DNA from: Pseudoluteimonas sp044226035
Lineage (GTDB): Bacteria; Pseudomonadota; Gammaproteobacteria; Xanthomonadales; Xanthomonadaceae
Assembly: GCA_044226035.1 (NCBI GenBank)
Contig: JBGAHT010000087.1
Span: 1-5,156, forward strand
DNA: 5,156 bases
Direction: 5' to 3'
Position numbers and translations under genes: made by a program. The stretch's first letter is position 1. Each line of letters begins with the position of its first letter. A model generated the notes under the pieces. It worked only from the letters and a program-made list of their open reading frames with translations. It made no database searches and had not been told where the DNA came from. Shown one piece after another: positions 1-5,156 of this stretch.

Positions 1-2
1 GG

Positions 3-2159
3 CTCCGCGAGCAGGACGTCGGCCGCGCACTCGACTGGCTGTATGTCGTCCGTACCGTCGAGGTGCCGTCGGCAGTTCGCGAGTGGCGGGAGTGCGCAGA
101 ACCCGCCGGTGTCGCGGACATCGAACTGCCGCCGCTGGATGAATCCGGCGTGAGCGAGCTGTTGGCATCGCTCGCGCTGCCAGGCCTGGACGTCGCGCAG
201 TGGGGGCCGATGATGGCGCGGCATACCGGCGGCAGCCCGCTGTTCATTCTGGAAACGCTGCTGGCGCTGCAGTCCGGCGGCGCGTTGGCAGGGGCGACGG
301 GCGCGCAGCTGCCCGTGCCATCGCGCATCGGTGATCTCATCGAGCGGCGGCTGCGCCAGCTCTCGCCCGCGGCCCTGAAACTGGTGCGGGTCGCGGCCCT
401 GGCGGGGCAGGACTTCAGTGTGGAACTGGCCGCGAGCGTCCTGGACCAGCATGCGCTTGACATCGCCGACGCGTGGCGTGAACTGGAGTCGGCGCAGATC
501 ATCCGCGACCGCGCGTTTGCGCATGACCTGCTGCAGGCCGCCGCGCTGCATTCGGTGCCGCAGGCCATCGCGCGCACACTGCACCGGGACATCGCCGCCT
601 GGTTGTCGGCGCACGACGGCGAGCCGGCGGCCGTGGCCGCGCATCACTTCGAGGCCGGCCAGTGGGCCGACGCCGGCTCGCACTTCTGCAAAGCGGCCGA
701 GAAGGCACGCGCGGCCGGGGAACATGCGGCGGCGATGGCCCTCTACGAGCGGGCCGAACGCAGCTTCGACAGTGCCGGCCAGCGCACGCAGCGGCTGGAC
801 GCGATGCGCATGCGGGCGATGTGCCTGCAGTTCCTCAAGCGCTTCGATCAGTATTCCACGCTGGGTCGCGAGATCGCTGCATTGGCGGTCACGCCGCAGG
901 AGCGCCTCTGGGCGCTCGACGCACTGGCCAAGAGTCGCTTCGAGAAGCTCGGCGACGAAGAATCGATCCGGCTGCTGCGCGAGGCCCGCCTGCTGGCGCG
1001 GGAAGTCGAGGATTCGGTGGCGGAGGTGAGCCTGGCCGAATGGGAGGCGCTGGGACTGAGCTTCCTGGGACGACATGACGAAGCGATGGCTGCGGGCCGC
1101 TCGCTTGCCCGGTACATCGCCGAACATCCGGACGACGAAACGATTGCGCTGCGCAAGCGGCAGTACGCGTACCTGCTGGAAATGGACAACCAGTTCGACG
1201 CGGCCATCGAACTGCTGCGTGATGCCGACGAGCATGCGCGTCGGCACGGCGAACTTGGCCTGGTGGGCGAAATCCAGGTGATCCGCGGCGCCTGCCTGTT
1301 CAACACCGGGCGCGTCGACGCAGCCATCGATGAATATCACGCGGCACGCCGGCAGTTGCTGGAGAGCTCGGCCGGCAGCCAGGGGTGGACGACCTACGAC
1401 CTGGCGCTGGGCCGGTATCTGGGCGAAGTCGGCCGCTACTCGGAAGCGCTGGCGTTGCTGGAGAACTCACGCGAACTCTACGGCAACCATTCGGGCTGGT
1501 TCGGCGAGCAGGCTGCAGTCACCCTCGCGCAATGCTGGATGGCGCTAGGGCAGTTCGCGCGCGCCAGCCGGCTGCTGGGCGCACAGGCGCCGCAGGATCC
1601 GATGGCCTGCATTGGATGGCTGTTCGCGCGCGCGAGGCTGGCCCGACTGAACGGCCAATCGGCGGCAGCACTGCTCGACGAAGCGGCTGCGCGAGCTGCG
1701 GGCAGCCCGCGAGCCGAACGCGTGCTCTGGCAGGTCGCCATCGAGCGCGCGGCGGAACTCGATGGCGACAAAGCCGCCGCGATGGCGGGCGAGGTTGTCG
1801 AACGCAGCCTCGCAAAGAACACGGCGTCGGCCTTCGTACCGGCCATGGCAGCACAGGCCGATGCGCTGCGACGCGCCGGTCGCCATGCGGAGGCCGTGCG
1901 CGTGGCACGGCGGCTTCGCGATCGGTTGTCGGAAGGGTTGGCCGTGGTCGGCATCTACGAGCCCGAACTCTGGTGCCGCTTGCGCGCCGCGTTCGATGCC
2001 GGTGGCGAACCGATCGAGGCCAGGGCCGCGCTGCAGCGGGCCGTCACGTGGATTCGCGAAACGGCCGCGGGCCGTGTCCCCGATGTCTTCCGCGACAGCT
2101 TCCTGGAGCGGCATCCAGTCAACCGTTCCGCTCTGGCGGCAGCCACGCGGGAGCGTTGA
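3..2159 (+). CDS. STAND/AAA ATPase-TPR regulator, SARP/BTAD-like, 5'-truncated by window edge
   Basis: The frame is open from the first complete codon (position 3) to TGA 2157-2159, giving 718 visible residues. The GTG at 63 is unlikely to be the start, because codons 3-62 already read as protein of the same family (LDWLYVVRTVEVP, the end of an ATPase core). Numbering from position 3, residues 76-84 are GGSPLFILE, the motif that typically closes the nucleotide-binding module of AAA_16/STAND regulators. Residues about 108-205 resemble the winged-helix part, including FAHDLL at 172-177. Residues about 205-660 are Ala/Leu/Arg-rich paired helices of TPR type. The tail holds VPDVFRDSFL and HPVNR, which I associate with proteobacterial SARP/BTAD-ATPase regulators. 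There is no C-terminal LuxR helix-turn-helix. Walker A/B and any DNA-binding domain would lie upstream. Such proteins usually act as cytoplasmic signal-responsive transcription activators; the ligand and targets are unknown. A cyclase-linked ATPase is an alternative. Confidence 0.85.
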   Translation, partial: LREQDVGRALDWLYVVRTVEVPSAVREWRECAEPAGVADIELPPLDESGVSELLASLALPGLDVAQWGPMMARHTGGSPLFILETLLALQSGGALAGATGAQLPVPSRIGDLIERRLRQLSPAALKLVRVAALAGQDFSVELAASVLDQHALDIADAWRELESAQIIRDRAFAHDLLQAAALHSVPQAIARTLHRDIAAWLSAHDGEPAAVAAHHFEAGQWADAGSHFCKAAEKARAAGEHAAAMALYERAERSFDSAGQRTQRLDAMRMRAMCLQFLKRFDQYSTLGREIAALAVTPQERLWALDALAKSRFEKLGDEESIRLLREARLLAREVEDSVAEVSLAEWEALGLSFLGRHDEAMAAGRSLARYIAEHPDDETIALRKRQYAYLLEMDNQFDAAIELLRDADEHARRHGELGLVGEIQVIRGACLFNTGRVDAAIDEYHAARRQLLESSAGSQGWTTYDLALGRYLGEVGRYSEALALLENSRELYGNHSGWFGEQAAVTLAQCWMALGQFARASRLLGAQAPQDPMACIGWLFARARLARLNGQSAAALLDEAAARAAGSPRAERVLWQVAIERAAELDGDKAAAMAGEVVERSLAKNTASAFVPAMAAQADALRRAGRHAEAVRVARRLRDRLSEGLAVVGIYEPELWCRLRAAFDAGGEPIEARAALQRAVTWIRETAAGRVPDVFRDSFLERHPVNRSALAAATRER

Positions 2160-2183
2160 AGGGCCGCGTAACACTCCGATAAC
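2156..2183 (+). promoter_or_regulatory. Weak candidate sigma70-type promoter for the exported-protein operon
   Basis: TTGAAG at 2156-2161 and GATAAC at 2178-2183 are spaced by 16 bases, each matching four of six consensus positions. The -35 box overlaps the stop codon of the upstream gene. The -10 box lacks the highly conserved final T, so this is only a candidate. It is the best AT-containing stretch in the 87-base spacer, and the first gene of the downstream operon starts 63 bases after it. Read-through from the upstream gene is the alternative, since no terminator is visible. Confidence 0.25.
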
Positions 2184-2209
2184 GCGCTGCTTCTACGTTG
2201 CCACCCTAC

Positions 2210-2228
2210 CGATGGCGCCGCGCCGTCG
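2210..2228 (+). other. GC-rich hairpin in the leader, just before the ribosome binding site
   Basis: CGATGGCG (2210-2217) pairs with CGCCGTCG (2221-2228) across a three-base loop. The eight-pair stem includes one G-U wobble. It ends six bases before the Shine-Dalgarno at 2235. No T-run follows, so it is not a standard rho-independent terminator. It could affect translation or mRNA stability of the operon leader, or be a chance product of high GC content. Confidence 0.3.
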
Positions 2229-2234
2229 ACACGC

Positions 2235-2240
2235 AGGAGA
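2235..2240 (+). promoter_or_regulatory. Shine-Dalgarno for the 547-residue exported protein
   Basis: AGGAGA lies six bases before the ATG at 2247. This is a near-ideal site and fixes the start, because the protein then begins directly with a basic n-region and a hydrophobic signal peptide core. Confidence 0.8.
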
Positions 2241-2246
2241 GGCGAC

Positions 2247-3890
2247 ATGAGGGGACTGTGCAAGGGCCTTGTGTTGAGTTGCCTGGCCGTCGCCGGAGCG
2301 GCTGCCGCCGTCGATCGCGAGATCGGCATCGACCCGATGCTGTCGGTGCACTGGAGCACCCTGACCGGCGGGCCCGCCACGCCCGCGGCGCAGATGGCCA
2401 ACAACATGATGGTCGGCTTCTGGCAGCGCGCGTCGGGCGCGAAGGCCGGTGTCGGCTCGATCAACACCGGTGTCGTCGAGTTCCAGCTGCCGGAGAACCC
2501 GCCGCAGCGCATCCGCTCGGCCACGCTGCAGTTCAAGGCCCGCGCGTCGCAATGCGCGGGCGCGGAGCCGGTGGTCTTCGAGGTGTACGGTTTTCCAGGC
2601 AATGGCCGGCCCGATCCCGCGGACGCGACCATGGGCACGCGCCTCGGCCAGCTCACTGCCAACTGCGGCGATAACCCGGCTTTCACGCAGCCGATCGACG
2701 CCACGCAGCTCGTGCGATCGCTGACAGTTCCGTCGGGCCTGCGCTACGTCGGCTTCAATGTGCGCAAGATGAACCATCGCGCCGGGCCGAGCTTCTTCGG
2801 CTTCTCCGCGGCCAAGCTGACGGTGGTCGTCGCCAGCGAGGATCTGCCGGTCTCTGCAAGCGCGCCGGTGGCGGCAGGCGCCCGGGACGGCACGCCCGCG
2901 GGTACGACTGGAGCGCCCGGCGGCACTGCGCAGTTTGATCCCGGCAAGGTGGTCGCCGGACTCGCCGGTGCCGCGGCGACGCTGCTGCGCGGCGGCGGAC
3001 AGCAACCCGCACGCGAACAGGCGCGCACCGAGGCGGTCGGCGCGTTGAGCAATCCGATGTCGACGGCGCCGGCGTCCATGCCGGTCGAAGGTGGCGGTGC
3101 GATGCCCGCCGAGGCTGCGTCCCCGACACCGATGTCGTCTTCCTCGCCGCCGGCGAATCCGCAGGTCGCGAGCGCATCGCTGCCCGCGATGACGACGGCT
3201 CCCACCGCCGTGGCGGCGCCGGTGACGATCGACATCGTCGGCCTGAAGCTCGGCATGTCCGCCGATGAGGTGCGCCGCGCCATCACCGCGCATTCGCGCG
3301 AGCTGCGGCTCGACGAGACGCGCGGCATCGTCAACAACGTGTCGGCCACCGACTACCTGTCGTGGATCATCGCGCGGGCGGCGACGGGCGCGCCCGCAGG
3401 CTCCAGCGACGCGATCGGCGTGCATTTCCCGCCGCCGCCCAACGTCCATCGCGCGATCTTCATCGAGCGCTTCACGGGCTTCCAGAACGGCGCGTTCCCG
3501 CTGTGGGACACGATCCGCGCCGCGCTCGAGAAGAAGTTCGGACCGCCCAGCTTCGACGGCGACGGCCAGATGCTGTGGACCTTCAATGCCGCGGGCGCGC
3601 AGATCGTGGACAAGAACACGATGGCCCGCTGCGGCAAGTTTCCGCCCACCGATCCGCCGGCGCGCGGCCAGAACGTGATGTTCAACGGCTACAAGACGAC
3701 GGGTTGCGGCGTCACTGTGTACGTGCGCTACGAGCGCGGCCGCGGCCCATCGGACCGTGACCTGGTGCGCTGGATGAGCATGTCGCTGATCGACGATTCG
3801 CAGTTCGACAACATGCGTAATGCCGCTGCCCAGTTCGCCACGCAGGCCACGCGCAGTTCGGCGAGCAGTGTTGCCGCTCCGAAGCTGTGA
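2247..3890 (+). CDS. Exported two-domain protein of unknown function
   Basis: 547 residues. Residues 1-21 look like a Sec signal peptide (MRGLCKG, then LVLSCLAVAGAAAA), probably cut after Ala20-Ala21. Cys12 is a poor lipobox because a hydrophobic run continues after it. Residues about 22-196 form a predicted beta-rich domain with alternating hydrophobic strands, an IDATQLVRSL segment and Cys103/Cys140. The pattern recalls jelly-roll DNRLRE-like or carbohydrate-binding modules, but this is only a resemblance. Residues about 200-325 are a low-complexity Ala/Pro/Gly/Ser/Thr linker interrupted by a short hydrophobic stretch at 235-248. Residues 327-527 form a second domain beginning IDIVGLKLGMSADEV, a GMs-x-x-EV opening that resembles BamE/SmpA-like and other envelope proteins. 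It also contains KKFGPPS, an LWTF strand, and Cys462/Cys487. I do not recognise a named family for the whole protein. It is the first gene of a compact operon with a lipoprotein and an Ivy-domain protein, so a periplasmic or surface role is inferred. Confidence 0.88.
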   Translation: MRGLCKGLVLSCLAVAGAAAAVDREIGIDPMLSVHWSTLTGGPATPAAQMANNMMVGFWQRASGAKAGVGSINTGVVEFQLPENPPQRIRSATLQFKARASQCAGAEPVVFEVYGFPGNGRPDPADATMGTRLGQLTANCGDNPAFTQPIDATQLVRSLTVPSGLRYVGFNVRKMNHRAGPSFFGFSAAKLTVVVASEDLPVSASAPVAAGARDGTPAGTTGAPGGTAQFDPGKVVAGLAGAAATLLRGGGQQPAREQARTEAVGALSNPMSTAPASMPVEGGGAMPAEAASPTPMSSSSPPANPQVASASLPAMTTAPTAVAAPVTIDIVGLKLGMSADEVRRAITAHSRELRLDETRGIVNNVSATDYLSWIIARAATGAPAGSSDAIGVHFPPPPNVHRAIFIERFTGFQNGAFPLWDTIRAALEKKFGPPSFDGDGQMLWTFNAAGAQIVDKNTMARCGKFPPTDPPARGQNVMFNGYKTTGCGVTVYVRYERGRGPSDRDLVRWMSMSLIDDSQFDNMRNAAAQFATQATRSSASSVAAPKL

Positions 3891-3894
3891 GGGG
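3889..3894 (+). promoter_or_regulatory. Shine-Dalgarno deciding the lipoprotein start
   Basis: GAGGGG overlaps the last two bases of the upstream stop codon. Its GAGG core sits six bases from the ATG at 3899, but only three from the ATG at 3896. It lies downstream of most of the in-frame GTG at 3887, so it cannot serve that codon. It therefore supports 3899 and suggests translational coupling with the preceding gene. Confidence 0.6.
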
Positions 3895-3898
3895 CATG

Positions 3899-4252
3899 AT
3901 GAGGAAGAGCCTGCTCATGACGGTCACGATCCCGCTCGTGATCGCCGCCTGCGATTCGGGGCCTGGCGACTCCGCGTTCGTTGCGGCCTGCATGAAGGAA
4001 GGCGCAACGGCGACCGGCCGGATGATGCGGCGTGAACTGGCGCTGAAGGGCGAGGCCTTCTGCGAATGCGCAGCCGGCGTCGCGCGCAAGGAACTGTCGG
4101 CCGAGGCGCGCCGCGCGATGATCCTCGGCATGGAAGGCAACCAGAGCGAGGCGAACGCGCTCTCGGCAAAGTTCAGCGAGGCCGACCAGATGGCCTTCAT
4201 GAAAGGCGGCATGGCGATGCTCGAACGCTGCGCCCTGCCCGCAGGTCGCTGA
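3899..4252 (+). CDS. Small cysteine-rich lipoprotein of unknown function
   Basis: 117 residues from the ATG at 3899, chosen because of the Shine-Dalgarno six bases upstream of it. In-frame alternatives are GTG 3887, which overlaps the previous stop as GTGA, and ATG 3896. The N-terminus MRKSLLMTVTIPLVIAAC is a clear lipoprotein signal: two basic residues, a hydrophobic core and an IAAC lipobox with lipidated Cys18. Asp19 follows the Cys; in E. coli-type Lol sorting an Asp at +2 favours retention in the inner membrane, though the rule varies between species. The mature part is mostly helical. It has Cys31, a Cys55-Glu-Cys57 pair and Cys111, so two disulfides are possible, and an LSAEARRAMI helix in between. 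This C...CxC...C layout occurs in small secreted proteins of unknown function. The gene begins 8 bases after its neighbour and ends 24 bases before the next, so it is very likely co-transcribed. Confidence 0.85.
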   Translation: MRKSLLMTVTIPLVIAACDSGPGDSAFVAACMKEGATATGRMMRRELALKGEAFCECAAGVARKELSAEARRAMILGMEGNQSEANALSAKFSEADQMAFMKGGMAMLERCALPAGR

Positions 4253-4263
4253 ACAACCTCTCC

Positions 4264-4270
4264 GGGGGAA
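4264..4270 (+). promoter_or_regulatory. Shine-Dalgarno for the Ivy-domain protein
   Basis: GGGGGAA lies six bases before the ATG at 4277. It is G-rich rather than the canonical AGGAGG. The in-frame ATG at 4292 has no comparable site before it, which favours 4277. Confidence 0.55.
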
Positions 4271-4276
4271 CGTGCC

Positions 4277-5156
4277 ATGCAAAAGCGTGCAATGCAGGTC
4301 GAGGGACTGTCCCGCCGCTCCGCTTCGGCGGCGCTGATCGCCGCCGCGCTGGCGCTGGCGCCCGACTCTGTCGTATGGGCACAGGGCCGGGTCGATCAGA
4401 AGCTCATGCAGGTCTACGGTGGTGTGCTTGCGGCGGATTGTTCCAATTACATGCTTCCTCAGCTCAAGTACCTGGGCGATTCGCTGGTGGTGCAGGACGG
4501 CGGCAAGGCGGTGCTGACCGGACGCAACCTGAAGGCGGAACCGTCGTATTTCGGCGCTTCCCCGCCGCCGGAGTTCGAGACCGCGGTGAGCAGCGAGGTC
4601 GCGGGCGGCGAGAAGCTGGTGTTCGTCTTCTACCGAAATGCTTCGGGCCTGTACGCCGCGGTCGAGGGCGGACAGAAGGTGATGGCGGCGCTGCCGGCGG
4701 CGCTGAAAGGCAAGCGCGTGCGGCACTGCGACCCGAACCGCAACGCCGCGCCCGGCGCGACGGCGGGCCCGAGTGCGCAGGCCAGGGCCGATCCGGCCCG
4801 GTTCAAGGGCTATGCACTGACTGACCTCGGCGCGTCGGGCCTGCTCTACAACGCGAAGGCGAAGGACGCCTACTACAAGGCGCTGGGTCCGCTGGTGAAG
4901 GAGCCGTGGCTGGCAAAGCTCGACGGGCCGAGCGCCGAGAACAAGGCGGTCAGGGTCGCCAATGGCGACTACGTGAAGCTCGCGACCTGCAAGAACCACG
5001 ATTGCTACGACAACACGGTGCTGCTGCTGTGGGCCGCGCCGGACCTGATCTACGGCAAGGTCGTGCAGAAGAACCGGTCGACGCTGATCGGCTCGCCGCC
5101 GCCCGCCGTGGCGGCGGAACTGGAGAAACTCTGGAAGGCCGAGTTCCGCTCTCAAC
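4277..5156 (+). CDS. Ivy-family c-type lysozyme inhibitor with extra N-terminal domain, 3' end beyond window
   Basis: The frame is open from ATG 4277 to the window end, with 293 codons and no stop. Residues 1-35 are a signal peptide: a basic n-region with SRR at 12-14, an Ala/Leu core, and a probable cut after Val33-Trp-Ala35. Residues about 38-152 form a predicted beta-rich domain I do not recognise, containing Cys55 and Cys151. Residues 153-172 are an Ala/Gly/Pro linker. Residues about 173-293 match the Ivy fold pattern: LYNAKAKDAYYKAL, then KEPWLAKL, then DYVKLAT leading into CKNHDC at 238-243 (DNA 4988-5005), then VLLLWAAPDLIYGKV and IGSPPPAVAAEL. Known Ivy proteins use a CKPHDC loop whose disulfide-held His enters the lysozyme active site. 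Here Cys238, His241, Asp242 and Cys243 are kept and Pro is replaced by Asn. The expected role is periplasmic inhibition of c-type lysozyme. Helix AELEKLW near the edge suggests only a few codons are missing. It is the third gene of the operon. Confidence 0.9.
   Translation, partial: MQKRAMQVEGLSRRSASAALIAAALALAPDSVVWAQGRVDQKLMQVYGGVLAADCSNYMLPQLKYLGDSLVVQDGGKAVLTGRNLKAEPSYFGASPPPEFETAVSSEVAGGEKLVFVFYRNASGLYAAVEGGQKVMAALPAALKGKRVRHCDPNRNAAPGATAGPSAQARADPARFKGYALTDLGASGLLYNAKAKDAYYKALGPLVKEPWLAKLDGPSAENKAVRVANGDYVKLATCKNHDCYDNTVLLLWAAPDLIYGKVVQKNRSTLIGSPPPAVAAELEKLWKAEFRSQ

Noticed and set aside
1385..2182. A 265-codon + strand frame overlapping the 3' end of the regulator.
   Set aside because: Its composition is Gly/Arg/Ala-rich and motif-free, while the overlapping frame has clear TPR helices and a family-typical tail.
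2280..2284. Possible lipobox at Cys12 (VLSC) of the 547-residue protein.
   Set aside because: The hydrophobic run continues for nine residues after the Cys, and a normal signal peptidase I site follows at Ala-Ala-Ala, so a Sec-cleaved secreted protein fits better.
2193..3449. A 418-codon open frame on the - strand opposite the 547-residue gene.
   Set aside because: It is extremely Arg-rich low-complexity sequence with no credible start signal and lies antisense to a well-supported gene, so it is a high-GC artefact.
4253..4276. Possible terminator between the lipoprotein and the Ivy-domain gene.
   Set aside because: There is no inverted repeat followed by a T-run, and the 24-base spacing with a Shine-Dalgarno supports continued co-transcription.
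4320..4331. A CUUCGG-type tetraloop hairpin (CCGC-TTCG-GCGG).
   Set aside because: The stem is only four pairs and lies inside the signal peptide codons, with no T-run after it. It is easily explained by GC-rich coding sequence.
4066..4824. A 252-codon + strand frame spanning the lipoprotein end and the Ivy-domain gene start.
   Set aside because: It is Arg/Gly-rich with no motif, and it crosses the well-placed stop, ribosome binding site and start of the true genes.
3728..5155. A 475-codon open frame on the - strand opposite the lipoprotein and Ivy-domain genes.
   Set aside because: Its translation is Arg/His/Ala-rich with no recognisable motif or domain. It runs across three + strand reading frames that carry signal peptides, Shine-Dalgarno sites and the Ivy loop. 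It is a shadow of GC-rich codon use.

Overview
The window is high-GC bacterial DNA, roughly two thirds G+C by eye, with strong G/C preference at third codon positions. All recognisable genes lie on the + strand and are tightly packed. The gene content is a SARP/AfsR-like STAND regulator with TPRs, followed by exported proteins including an Ivy-type lysozyme inhibitor. This suggests a Gram-negative proteobacterium. A gammaproteobacterium of the Xanthomonadales (Lysobacter/Luteimonas/Rhodanobacter-like) would fit best, but that placement is inference from protein flavour and not proven by any marker in the window.

Layout: (1) 3-2159 is the C-terminal 718 residues of a large regulator-type protein. 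It holds the end of an AAA/STAND ATPase module, a winged-helix segment, a long helical TPR region and a characteristic C-terminal tail. Its N-terminus, including the Walker motifs and any DNA-binding domain, lies upstream of the window. (2) 2160-2246 is an 87-base spacer with a weak candidate promoter, a GC-rich hairpin and a good Shine-Dalgarno. (3) 2247-3890 is a 547-residue exported protein of two domains joined by a long Pro/Ala/Gly/Ser linker. (4) 3899-4252 is a 117-residue lipoprotein with four further cysteines. (5) 4277 to the window end is an exported two-domain protein. Its C-terminal half carries the Cys-Lys-x-His-Asp-Cys loop of Ivy lysozyme inhibitors, and its N-terminal half is a domain I do not recognise. 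It has no stop codon in the window.

Genes 3 to 5 are separated by only 8 and 24 bases and all carry export signals, so they read as one operon for envelope or periplasmic proteins. The only partner with a recognisable biochemical role is the Ivy domain, which suggests protection of peptidoglycan from lysozyme-like enzymes or control of the cell's own lytic enzymes. That role for the other two proteins is guilt by association. The upstream regulator is co-oriented and may or may not control the operon. I saw no RNA genes, CRISPR arrays, insertion sequences or convincing rho-independent terminators.
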